64,000 bases of DNA from contig QFOD01000010.1 of NCBI GenBank assembly GCA_003241055.1, positions 62,001 to 126,000 on the forward strand, in the 5' to 3' direction. The stretch is from Roseateles depolymerans. GTDB lineage: Bacteria; Pseudomonadota; Gammaproteobacteria; Burkholderiales; Burkholderiaceae_C. Of this stretch, positions 48,098 to 56,977 are shown one piece after another. The translations under genes and the position numbers were made by a program. Within the stretch, counting starts at the first letter, position 1. Each line of letters starts with the position of its first letter. The notes below the pieces were generated by a model that was given only the letters and a program-made list of their open reading frames with translations, was not told where the DNA came from and ran no database searches.

Positions 48098-49249
48098 CTA
48101 CTTCAGCAGCACCCAGGCACCATTCTTGATCTCGACCATCACGCGGGCGCGCTGGTCCAGGCCCAGGTGGTCCTGCGGCGACATGTTGAAGACGCCGTGC
48201 GCGCCGGCCACGTTCTTGGCGTTCTCTATCGCGTCACGCAGCGCGGCGCGGAAGGCCGGCGTGCCGGGCTGGGCCTTCTTCAGCGCCTCGGGCGCGGCGG
48301 CCGCCAGCAGCAGGCCGGCATCCCAGGCATGGCCGCCGAAGGTGGACACGCTGCCCTTGCCGTTCGCGGCCTCGTACTTCGTGATGTAGTCCAGCGCGCT
48401 CTTCTTCACCGGATGGTCGGCCGGCAGCTGCGAGGCCACCAGCACCGGGCCGGCGGGCAGCAGCGTGCCTTCCACGTCCTTGCCGCCCACGCGCAGGAAG
48501 TCGTTGTTGGCCACGCCGTGGGTCTGGTAGATCTTGCCGGCGTAGCCGCGCTCCTTCAGCGCCTTCTGCGGCAGTGCGGCGGGCGTGCCGGAACCGGCGA
48601 TCAGCACCGCGTCCGGCTTGGCGGCAAACAGCTTGAGCACCTGGCCGGTGACCGAGGTGTCCGTGCGGTTGTAACGCTCGCTCGCCACGATCTGCAGACC
48701 CTTGAGCTGGGCCAGCTTGCTGAACTCGCCCCACCAGCCCTCGCCATAGGCGTCGGCAAAGCCGATGAAGGCGGCCTTCTTCACGCCGTGGTCCACCATG
48801 TGCGTAACGATGGCCAGCGTCATCATGATGTCGTTCTGCGGCGTCTTGAAGACCCACTTCTTCTTGGCGTCGATGGGCTCGACGATGCGCGCCGACGCGG
48901 CCATCGAGATCATCGGCGTGCCGGACTCGGCCACCGCGTCGATCATCGCCAGCGAGTTGGGCGTGACGGTGGAGCCGATGACCAGATCCACCTTGTGCTC
49001 GGTGATGAACTTGCGTGTGTTGGCCACCGCGGTCGTGGTGTCGGACGCGTCGTCCAGCACGATGTAGTTAACCTTCTGGCCCGCGATGGTGGTGGGCATC
49101 AGCGCCACCGTGTTCTTCTCCGGGATGCCCAGCGACGCCGCCGGCCCGGTGGCCGACACGGTCACGCCGACGTTGATGTCGGCCTGGGCGGCCGACAGTG
49201 CCAGCGCGGCGCCGCAGGCCACGGCCAGTTGCTTGAATGCTGCTTTCAT
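48098..49249 (-). CDS. Periplasmic substrate-binding protein (Leu/Ile/Val-type) of an ABC transporter
   Basis: 383 residues from the ATG at 49249, placed by AGGAGAC upstream and by the signal peptide MKAAFKQLAVACGAALALSAAQA. The family I periplasmic binding fold shows GVTVSATGPAASLGIPEKN, VIGSTVTPNSLAMID, and KKAAFIGFADAYGEGWWGEF. Lying between tetR and paaZ, it probably delivers phenylacetate or another aromatic acid, but no permease or ATPase gene is in the window. Substrate inferred from context only. Confidence 0.9.
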   Translation of the reverse strand: MKAAFKQLAVACGAALALSAAQADINVGVTVSATGPAASLGIPEKNTVALMPTTIAGQKVNYIVLDDASDTTTAVANTRKFITEHKVDLVIGSTVTPNSLAMIDAVAESGTPMISMAASARIVEPIDAKKKWVFKTPQNDIMMTLAIVTHMVDHGVKKAAFIGFADAYGEGWWGEFSKLAQLKGLQIVASERYNRTDTSVTGQVLKLFAAKPDAVLIAGSGTPAALPQKALKERGYAGKIYQTHGVANNDFLRVGGKDVEGTLLPAGPVLVASQLPADHPVKKSALDYITKYEAANGKGSVSTFGGHAWDAGLLLAAAAPEALKKAQPGTPAFRAALRDAIENAKNVAGAHGVFNMSPQDHLGLDQRARVMVEIKNGAWVLLK

Positions 49250-49278
49250 GCCTTGTCTCCTCTTGGTGGTTGTCAGAT

Positions 49279-49896
49279 TCAGGTCGAAAGGGCCGGCTCG
49301 CGCAACTGCACCGCGCCCAGGCCGCCAAAAAACAGCTGGCTGACCAGCATGGCGACGGCCTCGTGAGACAGCTCGCCATCCGGCCGCAGCCAGGTGAAGG
49401 TCCAGTTGATCATGCCGAACAGCAGCATGGTCAGCGGCTTGTGCAGCTTCTCGTCTCGCAGCTCCGGTCGCAGCCGGCACAGCGTGTCGGCGAAGGCGGC
49501 CACGACGCGCCGCTCCACGGCCACGATGCGCTCGCGCGCGTCGTCGGGCAGGAAGCGGATCTCGCTGGTCAGCACGCGGTGCTGATCCTGCGCGCTGGCA
49601 TAGGCCAGCGTGAAGCGCTCGATCAGCCGGCGCAGCTCGGCCTCGGCCGGCAGCCGCTCGGCCTGCACCTGTTCCACCAGCTGCAGCAGCCCCTGCACAT
49701 GGGCGTCGCAGATGTCCACCAGCAGCTGCTGCTTGTCCCGGAAGTAGTGGTACAGCGTGGGCTTGGCCACCGAACAGGCCTCGGCAACCTGGTTCATGGA
49801 CGCGGCACTGAAGCCCTGCTCCGCGAACAGGTGGGCGGCGGCCGCGAGGATGTCCTCGCGCTGGGCCTCGAAGCCGGGGGCGCGCGGGCGGGCCAT
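49279..49896 (-). CDS. TetR-family regulator of the paa cluster (PaaR-like)
   Basis: 205 residues from the ATG at 49896 (MARPRAPGFEAQREDIL). The helix-turn-helix is at residues 15-60 with AHLFAEQGFSAASMNQVAE and AKPTLYHYFRDKQQLL. The C-terminal ligand domain is unlike that of E. coli PaaX (GntR type). It lies inside the paa cluster and probably represses it, relieved by phenylacetyl-CoA. A perfect palindrome (49910-49925) sits 14 bp upstream, and another (56283-56296) before paaG. Confidence 0.9.
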   Translation of the reverse strand: MARPRAPGFEAQREDILAAAAHLFAEQGFSAASMNQVAEACSVAKPTLYHYFRDKQQLLVDICDAHVQGLLQLVEQVQAERLPAEAELRRLIERFTLAYASAQDQHRVLTSEIRFLPDDARERIVAVERRVVAAFADTLCRLRPELRDEKLHKPLTMLLFGMINWTFTWLRPDGELSHEAVAMLVSQLFFGGLGAVQLREPALST

Positions 49897-49909
49897 CTCA
49901 GCGGGCCGC

Positions 49910-49925
49910 GCGGTCAGGTGACCGC
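49910..49925. promoter_or_regulatory. Palindrome upstream of the TetR gene
   Basis: GCGGTCAGGTGACCGC, perfect 7-bp arms with two central bases, 13 bp before the regulator start. It may be an autoregulatory operator. It differs from the paaG palindrome but shares the GGTC/GACC half-sites. Confidence 0.4.
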
Positions 49926-49989
49926 GACGGGCGAGGGTTCGGGCGAATGCCCGGACGGATGTTCGGACCAAGGGGCGGCATGCGGGATG

Positions 49990-51051
49990 TCAACGCTCGT
50001 CGAAGGAGATGACCACCCGCTCGGTCAGCGGATGGGCCTGGCAGCTCAGGATAAAGCCCGCAGCCAGGTCGTCGGCGTCGAGCGCGAAGTTCCTGTCCAT
50101 GCGCACCTGCCCCTCCACCAGCTTGCAGCGGCAGGTGGCGCAGACGCCGCTCTTGCAGGAGAAGGGCACATCCATGCCTTCGCGCGCCGCCGCATCCAGC
50201 AGGCTGGGGTCGCTGGCCAGCATCTCGATGTCACGCGACAGCCCGTCCCGCACCACGGTCACGCGCGCCTGGGCCGCGTCGCCGGCACGGTGCTGGTGCG
50301 GCGCCTGTCGGCCCTGCTGGCTCTCGGGCGTGCCGAAGCGCTCCACATGCAGGCGCGCGGCCGGCAGCCCCGCCCCCCGCAGCGCCGCCTCAGCCTGGTC
50401 GTTCATCTCGAAGGGGCCGCAGACGAAGGCCTCGTCCACACCCGCCACCGGCACCGGGCCGGCCAGGAAGGCACTGAGCTTGCCGGCGTCCAGCCGCCCG
50501 CCGTACAGCGGCGCATCCACCACCTCGCGGCTGAACACCAGGTGCAGGGACAGCCGGGTCATGAAGCGGTTCTTCAGGTCCTCGAGCGGCTCCTTGAACA
50601 TCGTGGACGCCGTGCGGCGGTTGGCGTAGATCAGCGTCGCACGCGACTGCGGCTCCTGCTCCAGCAGCGCCGTCATCAGGCTGAGGATGGGCGTGATGCC
50701 CGAGCCCCCGGCGATGAACAGCACATGGCGCCCGGCCTGCCGTGCCGGCGGCATCACGAAACGGCCCTGGGGCGGGTAGGACTCGATGAGGTCGCCCACC
50801 TTCAGGTGCTCATGCGCCCAGCTGGAGAACGCGCCGCCGTCGACACGGCGAATGCCCACCTTGAGCTCGTGCGCCGAGCAGATGGAGTAGCTGCGGCGCA
50901 GCTCCTGGCCACCCAGCGTGGTGCGCAGGGTCAGGTATTGCCCAGGCTCGAACGCAAAGCCCTCGGCCGGGGCGTCGAAGCCGACCACCATCGCGTCGTC
51001 GGTGTCGCGCTCGACCGAAGTCACGCGCAAAGCATGAAAGTGAAGTGCCAT
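49990..51051 (-). CDS. paaE: Phenylacetyl-CoA epoxidase reductase subunit PaaE
   Basis: 353 residues. It passes electrons from NADPH via FAD and a [2Fe-2S] cluster to the PaaAC oxygenase. N-terminal FAD domain with LRRSYSICSAHE, NAD domain with HVLFIAGGSGITPILSL, and a C-terminal plant-type ferredoxin with CKSGVCATCRCKL and FILSCQAHP holding four Cys. Separated from paaD by 129 bp including repeat copy 2, so it may need read-through or its own promoter. Confidence 0.95.
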   Translation of the reverse strand: MALHFHALRVTSVERDTDDAMVVGFDAPAEGFAFEPGQYLTLRTTLGGQELRRSYSICSAHELKVGIRRVDGGAFSSWAHEHLKVGDLIESYPPQGRFVMPPARQAGRHVLFIAGGSGITPILSLMTALLEQEPQSRATLIYANRRTASTMFKEPLEDLKNRFMTRLSLHLVFSREVVDAPLYGGRLDAGKLSAFLAGPVPVAGVDEAFVCGPFEMNDQAEAALRGAGLPAARLHVERFGTPESQQGRQAPHQHRAGDAAQARVTVVRDGLSRDIEMLASDPSLLDAAAREGMDVPFSCKSGVCATCRCKLVEGQVRMDRNFALDADDLAAGFILSCQAHPLTERVVISFDER

Positions 51052-51096
51052 GGTGCTCTGGTCCCTAATTGCTCGCCGCGAAGCGCGCGAGCCCGT

Positions 51097-51179
51097 CCAG
51101 CGACTGCCGCGGAACCGGCTTTGCCGGGCCGCTGGCAGTGCCCCCTCGAAGGGGGCGCGCGAAGCGCGTAGGGGGTGGG
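51097..51179. repeat. Dispersed intergenic repeat, copy 2
   Basis: 83 bp matching copy 1 at 48016-48097 in the same orientation, with CCCCCTCGAAGGGGG and CGCGC-GAA-GCGCG hairpins. It lies between paaE and paaD. The two copies bracket a 3-kb block of paaE, tetR and the binding-protein gene. Confidence 0.85.
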
Positions 51180-51180
51180 T

Positions 51181-51651
51181 TCATAAGGGTTTGAAGTATT
51201 CGAAGGGTTCGCCGCATTCGATGCAGCGCCAGGTGGACTTGCAGGGCGTGGAGCCGAAACGCGACAGCTGCTCGGTCTTGCCGCCGCTACAGCGCGGGCA
51301 ACGCAGGCGCGGCACGACCGAGATGGCCTGCTCCGACCCGCATTGAGGCGGCACGATGCCGTAGCGCTGCAGCTTCTCGCGGCCGTCGGCCGTGATCCAG
51401 TCGGTCGTCCAGGCCGGCACGCGCTGCAAGGTCACCGTGACCGGGCCGAACTCGGCCAACGCCGCACGCACGTCGTCCGCGATCAGCTCGGTGGCCGGGC
51501 AGCCGCTGTAGGTGGGCGTGAGCACCACTTCCAGGCCCGCGTCCGTGGCCCGCAGCTCTCGGACTATGCCCAGCTCCATGAGGCTGACCGCCGGGATCTC
51601 CGGGTCGGGCACGGCCGCGAGCCGGGCGCGGGCGGCGTCCAGGTTCACCAC
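51181..51651 (-). CDS. paaD: Phenylacetyl-CoA epoxidase subunit PaaD
   Basis: 156 residues from a GTG at 51651; the next codon is also GTG. The N-terminal domain (PDPEIPAVSLMELGIVRE) is the DUF59/MIP18 fold linked to Fe-S assembly, and the C-terminus carries two Cys pairs, RCPRCSGG and RCIECGEPFEYF, likely zinc binding. The subunit is needed for maturation of the oxygenase. Its start overlaps the paaC stop codon. Confidence 0.94.
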   Translation of the reverse strand: MVNLDAARARLAAVPDPEIPAVSLMELGIVRELRATDAGLEVVLTPTYSGCPATELIADDVRAALAEFGPVTVTLQRVPAWTTDWITADGREKLQRYGIVPPQCGSEQAISVVPRLRCPRCSGGKTEQLSRFGSTPCKSTWRCIECGEPFEYFKPL

Positions 51652-52409
51652 ACGCCCCCGGGGTATGCGCGCTGCAGGTATTGCATCGTGGCCAGCAGGT
51701 GGCCCAGGTGCTCGCTGTGCATGCCCAGATGGCCTTGCGGCTGCATCGCGCTGTCGCGTGGCAGCGCCAGCGTGGCCTCGGCCATCAGCGTGGCCCAGCG
51801 GGAGCGCCAGTCAGCCTCGATCTCGCGCCAGGCCGGGCCCACGCCCTCGACGCCCTCTGCCGCGAATAGCTCGTTGAAGTAAGGCGTCAGCACCGCAAGC
51901 GCCGCCTGCATGCGGGCCTGGGACTCGGCCGTGCCGTCACCCAGTCGCACCACCCAGTCGCTGCTGTGCTGGCGGTGGTAGCGCACCTCCTTCAACGACT
52001 TGGCCGCGATGCCGGCCAGCTCCGCGTCTGCACTGGCCTGCAGGCGGTCGAACAGCAGCTCCAGCCAGATGGCGACGGCGGCGTTGCGCAGCGTGGTCAG
52101 CGCAAAGTCGCGGCCGCCGCTGCCGTCACTCGGGCTGGCCGCCGCGTTGGGCAGCTCCACCAGCACGACATTGCGGTAGTCACGCTCCTCGCGCAGGAAG
52201 GCGAGTTGGTCTTCGTCCCGACCGGCGCCTTCGAGCTGGCCCGCATGGGTCAGCAGCGCGCGCGCCTGGCCCAGCAGGTCCAGCGCGATATTGGACAGGG
52301 CCAGGTCTTCCTCCAGCACCGGCGCGTGGCCGCACCACTCGCCCAGGCGCTGGGCATGGATGAGGCAGGTGTCCGCCAGTTGCAGGACGTAGGTGAGCTT
52401 GGCGTCCAT
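51645..52409 (-). CDS. paaC: Phenylacetyl-CoA epoxidase structural subunit PaaC
   Basis: 254 residues from the ATG at 52409 (MDAKLTYVLQLADT). Ferritin-like helical protein, degenerate at the iron site, that forms the heterodimer with PaaA. Landmarks: LSNIALDLLGQARALL near residue 35, SLKEVRYHRQHSSDW near 130. It is coupled to paaB by TGATG (1-base overlap) and to paaD. Confidence 0.94.
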   Translation of the reverse strand: MDAKLTYVLQLADTCLIHAQRLGEWCGHAPVLEEDLALSNIALDLLGQARALLTHAGQLEGAGRDEDQLAFLREERDYRNVVLVELPNAAASPSDGSGGRDFALTTLRNAAVAIWLELLFDRLQASADAELAGIAAKSLKEVRYHRQHSSDWVVRLGDGTAESQARMQAALAVLTPYFNELFAAEGVEGVGPAWREIEADWRSRWATLMAEATLALPRDSAMQPQGHLGMHSEHLGHLLATMQYLQRAYPGGVW

Positions 52410-52702
52410 CACATGTGGTTGAGTTGCTCGGGCAACTCGTAAAAGGTGGGATGGCGGTAGACCTTGTCGTCGGCCGGCTCGAACAGGCTGCCCTTCTCCA
52501 CCGGGTCGCTGGCCACGATCTGCTCGGAGCGCACGACCCAGATGCTGGTGCCCTCCTGCCGGCGCGTGTAGACGTCGCGCGCCATCTGGATGGCCATGGC
52601 GGCGTCGGCCGCATGCAGGCTGCCGCAATGCTTGTGGTCCAGGCCCGCCTTGCTGCGGACAAAGACTTCCCACAGTGGCCATTCGTTCTTGGTATTGCTC
52701 AT
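52409..52702 (-). CDS. paaB: Phenylacetyl-CoA epoxidase subunit PaaB
   Basis: 97 residues, normal size. The start MSNTKNEWPLWEVFVRSK and the core HKHCGSLHAADAAMAI are typical. PaaB bridges PaaAC dimers. The ATG overlaps the paaA stop codon by 4 bases. Confidence 0.95.
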   Translation of the reverse strand: MSNTKNEWPLWEVFVRSKAGLDHKHCGSLHAADAAMAIQMARDVYTRRQEGTSIWVVRSEQIVASDPVEKGSLFEPADDKVYRHPTFYELPEQLNHM

Positions 52703-53715
52703 GCTGCTTCTGCCTTCACGGCTTGTTTGCGGGCGTGGGTCATCGCCGCGTCGCGCACCCAGGCGCCGTCGTTCCAGGCCTTGTTGCGCGCGGCCAGGCG
52801 CTCGCGGTTGCAGGGGCCCTCGCCGCCCACCACGCGCCAGAACTCGCTCCAGTCGATCGCGCCGAAGTCGTGGCTCTGGCGGGCCTCGTTCCACTTCAGG
52901 TCGGGATCGGGCACGGTCACGCCCAGGATCTCGGCCTGAGGGATGGTCGCGTCCACGAACTTCTGGCGCAGCGTGTCGTTGGAGACCCGCTTGATGCCCC
53001 AGCGCATGCTCTGCTCGCTGTTGGGCGAGTCCGCATCCGCCGGGCCGAACATCATCAGCGCCGGCCACCACCAGCGGTTCACCGCGTCCTGCACCATGGC
53101 CTTCTGCGCGGCCGTGCCCTGTTGCATCATCACCAGCAGGCTCTCGTAGCCCTGGCGCTGGTGGAAGCTTTCCTCGCGGCACACACGGATCATGGCGCGC
53201 GCATAGGGCGCATACGAGCAGCGGCACAGCGGCACCTGGTTCATGATGGCCGCGCCGTCCACCAGCCAGCCGATCACGCCGATGTCGGCCCAGCTCAGCG
53301 TGGGGTAGTTGAAGATGGAGCTGTACTTGGCCTTGCCCGACAGCAGCGCCTCGGTCATCTCGTCGCGGCTGGTGCCCAGGGTCTCGGCGGCGGTATAGAG
53401 GTAGAGGCCGTGGCCGCCCTCGTCCTGCACCTTGGCCAGCAGAATCGCCTTGCGCTTGAGCGTGGGCGCACGCGTGATCCAGTTGCCCTCGGGCAGCATG
53501 CCGACGATCTCGCTGTGCGCATGCTGGCTGATCTGGCGCACCAGCGTCTTGCGGTAGTGGTCGGGCATCCAGTCCTTGGCCTCGATGAAGGCGCCCGCAT
53601 CGATGCGGGCCTCGAAGGCCTGTTCGCGGGCCAGCTCCTCGGCGCTCTTGACGACCTTGGGCTTGCCGCCTTCCCTGGCCTCCTTGGCCATCAGGTCCAT
53701 GGCTTGCGTGTACAT
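52699..53715 (-). CDS. paaA: Phenylacetyl-CoA epoxidase catalytic subunit PaaA
   Basis: 338 residues. Di-iron oxygenase subunit that forms the ring 1,2-epoxide of phenylacetyl-CoA. Iron ligands lie in helices: EARIDAGAFIEAKDWMPD, KVQDEGGHGLYLY and CREESFHQRQGYES, with further acidic ligand near DWSEFWRVVGG. It starts 11 bp before (downstream of) paaK and is coupled to paaB. Confidence 0.96.
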   Translation of the reverse strand: MYTQAMDLMAKEAREGGKPKVVKSAEELAREQAFEARIDAGAFIEAKDWMPDHYRKTLVRQISQHAHSEIVGMLPEGNWITRAPTLKRKAILLAKVQDEGGHGLYLYTAAETLGTSRDEMTEALLSGKAKYSSIFNYPTLSWADIGVIGWLVDGAAIMNQVPLCRCSYAPYARAMIRVCREESFHQRQGYESLLVMMQQGTAAQKAMVQDAVNRWWWPALMMFGPADADSPNSEQSMRWGIKRVSNDTLRQKFVDATIPQAEILGVTVPDPDLKWNEARQSHDFGAIDWSEFWRVVGGEGPCNRERLAARNKAWNDGAWVRDAAMTHARKQAVKAEAA

Positions 53716-53726
53716 CGCGATGCTCC

Positions 53727-55033
<1,307 letters not shown>

Positions 55034-55037
<4 letters not shown>

Positions 55038-55474
55038 TCGTCTCCTCCTTCATCGAAGACACGGCGTTCGCCCAGTCGGTACGAACGCCCGCGGAACGCG
55101 GCGATCAACAGGTCGTCCTGATTGCGCACCTCGACGTCGTACAGCCCGGTGCGCCCGGCCAGCGAGGTCTCGCTCGCGGTGGCGGTCAGCACCTCGCCGG
55201 CCTTGGCGCTCTTCACGATGTCGATGCCGAAGCCCGACGCCACCGTCAGCGCATTGCGGCTGTTGCAGGCGAAGGCGAAGGCCGAATCCGCCAGCGTGGC
55301 GATCAGGCCGCCGTGGCAGATGCCGAAGCCGTTCAGCATGTCGGGGCGCACGGTCATGCGGGCCACGGCACGGCCCGGCGACACCTCGATGATCGCGATG
55401 CCCAGCATGCGGCTGGCCGCGTCGTCGGACAGCATCAGGGCCCTGACCTGCTCGGCGCGTTGCTGCTCGTTCAT
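55034..55474 (-). CDS. paaI: Hydroxyphenylacetyl-CoA thioesterase
   Basis: 146 residues, a single hot-dog domain. The motif NGFGICHGGLIATLADSAFAFA near residue 50 holds the catalytic Asp and oxyanion-hole His. PaaI releases CoA from dead-end ring-hydroxylated thioesters. Coupled on both sides to paaG and paaK by 4-bp overlaps. Confidence 0.94.
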
Positions 55475-56265
55475 CCGCGATCCTTGAACTGTGGGCTGCG
55501 CTTGGCAAAAAAGGCGGCCACGCCCTCCTGGTAGTCGTGCGCAAAGCCCAGGCGGCTCTGCAGCGCGGCCTCGGCCCGCAGTGCGGCGTCGAAGTCCAGC
55601 TTCAGCGCCTCGTCCATCGCGCGACGCGTGGCGACCAGTGCCTGCGTGGGCATGGCGGCCAGGCGCTGGGCCAGCGCCATCGCGGCGTCCAGCAGCTCGG
55701 CATCCGGCAGCACGCGGGCCACCAGGCCCAGCGCAGCGGCGTCGGCCGCCTTGAGCTTGTCGCCCAGCAAGGCCAGCTCCAGCGCCTTGGCGCGGCCCAC
55801 CAGGCGCGGCAGCAGCCAGGTGCCGCCGCAGTCCGGGATCAAGCCTATCCTGGCAAAGGCCTGGATGAAGCTGGCGCTCTCGCCGGCCAGCACCAGGTCG
55901 CAGCCCAGCGCCAGGCTGGCGCCCGCGCCCGCCGCCACGCCGTTGACCGCCGCCACCACCGGCACCGGCAGGCTGCGCAGCCGCAGCGCCAGCGGGATGT
56001 AGTGCTCGTCCAGCAGCCGGCCGATGTCCTTGGGTTCGGTGCCCGGGGCCACGGCCGGGTCGCTGAGGTCCTGCCCCGCGCTGAAGGCCCGGCCCGCGCC
56101 GGTCAGCAGCACGCAGCGCACCGACTCATCCGCCGCGGCCGCCTCCAACGCATCCAGCAACTCGGACAGCAGCGCCGTCGTGAACGCATTCAGCGCCGCG
56201 GGGCGGTTCAGGCGCAGCAGGCGCACCGCACCGTGGAATTCACTCTGGATCAGGGGTTCCGACAT
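55471..56265 (-). CDS. paaG: Ring-epoxide isomerase PaaG (enoyl-CoA isomerase family)
   Basis: 264 residues, crotonase fold. Converts the 1,2-epoxide into the oxepin-CoA. The oxyanion motif GVAAGAGASLALGCDLV near residue 105 and the PaaG-type sequence GLIPDCGGTWLLPRLVG near 140 are clear. First gene of the operon, 18 bp downstream of the palindrome and its promoter. Confidence 0.95.
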   Translation of the reverse strand: MSEPLIQSEFHGAVRLLRLNRPAALNAFTTALLSELLDALEAAAADESVRCVLLTGAGRAFSAGQDLSDPAVAPGTEPKDIGRLLDEHYIPLALRLRSLPVPVVAAVNGVAAGAGASLALGCDLVLAGESASFIQAFARIGLIPDCGGTWLLPRLVGRAKALELALLGDKLKAADAAALGLVARVLPDAELLDAAMALAQRLAAMPTQALVATRRAMDEALKLDFDAALRAEAALQSRLGFAHDYQEGVAAFFAKRSPQFKDRG

Positions 56266-56282
56266 GGCTTGGGAATTAATCT

Positions 56283-56296
56283 ACCGACCGGTCGGT
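56283..56296. promoter_or_regulatory. TetR-type operator before paaG
   Basis: ACCGACCGGTCGGT, a perfect 14-bp palindrome, lies between the -10 (56299-56304) and the paaG start. Such A/G-CCG-CGGT sites are typical of TetR repressors in this group. Probable target of the regulator encoded at 49279-49896; overlap with the transcription start would block RNA polymerase. Confidence 0.7.
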
Positions 56297-56298
56297 CT

Positions 56299-56327
56299 AT
56301 ATTAAGGATGAGCTGAGCCGGAGGCAA
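56299..56327 (-). promoter_or_regulatory. Promoter of the paa operon
   Basis: Minus strand: -35 TTGCCT (56322-56327), 17-bp spacer, -10 TAATAT (56299-56304). Transcription would begin within the palindrome. This is the best sigma-70 match in the gap 56266-56391. Confidence 0.65.
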
Positions 56328-56391
56328 GCCAAGTCTTTGGTCACCCGTCTCGGGACTAACCCTGGCGGGTCGGCCCAGCGAGCCCAACAAC

Positions 56392-56874
56392 TCAGCGCGA
56401 GAGCCGGGCCGCAGACTCCAGCGGCCGATCCGACACCACCAGCACGCACACCGGCAGACGGAAGTGCGACCAGTTCTGTTCCAGCACCGCCCGCAGCGCA
56501 GTCACCGCGGCCCCATCGGCGGCCCTGACCATCAGCAGCGTGGATCGCCGGGGCCGGAAGGCCTGGGCGGCGGCGATCGCGCCGTCTCGCCACCAGCCGC
56601 AGTCCCATGGCAGGCCAGCAGGGGCTCCCTCCACCGACAGGCACTCCCGCGCCAGGATCTGCAGCCGCCACAGCAGGCCGCGCCAGAGGCCCAGGCGGGA
56701 CAGCTCGTGGCTACCGTCCAGCGCGCAGGCTGCGCCATCCAGTCCGGCCGCCGACGCGATGCTGGCCACGCGCAGCGATGCCCCTGGCTCGGAAGAAGCA
56801 TCACCCTCGCACCAGGCTCGCAACGCGGCCAGCACGGCCGGGTCCACGGCCGCACCGGCATCGGGCGGGGACAT
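56392..56874 (-). CDS. Unknown protein
   Basis: 160 residues from ATG 56874 (MSPPDAGAAVDPAVL); starts at 56907 or GTG 56943 are also possible. Not recognised. It is Ala/Trp/Arg-rich with Trp-containing helices (LSRLGLWRGLLWRLQIL) and no signal peptide. A C-terminal stretch LPVCVLVVSDRPLES is beta-like. A long antisense frame covers the same DNA; I prefer this strand because it shows balanced composition and regular third-base GC. It lies upstream of paaG on the same strand, but the paa promoter separates them. Confidence 0.5.
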   Translation of the reverse strand: MSPPDAGAAVDPAVLAALRAWCEGDASSEPGASLRVASIASAAGLDGAACALDGSHELSRLGLWRGLLWRLQILARECLSVEGAPAGLPWDCGWWRDGAIAAAQAFRPRRSTLLMVRAADGAAVTALRAVLEQNWSHFRLPVCVLVVSDRPLESAARLSR

Positions 56875-56977
56875 CAGCTCATCATCAAATCGGCGGGGTC
56901 GGCGCATGGGCGGGGCATGGGGCGTGGGCCACCATTGCAGCACGGCCCCGACCAGCCGGCGCTCCCGCCCTCAGCGC

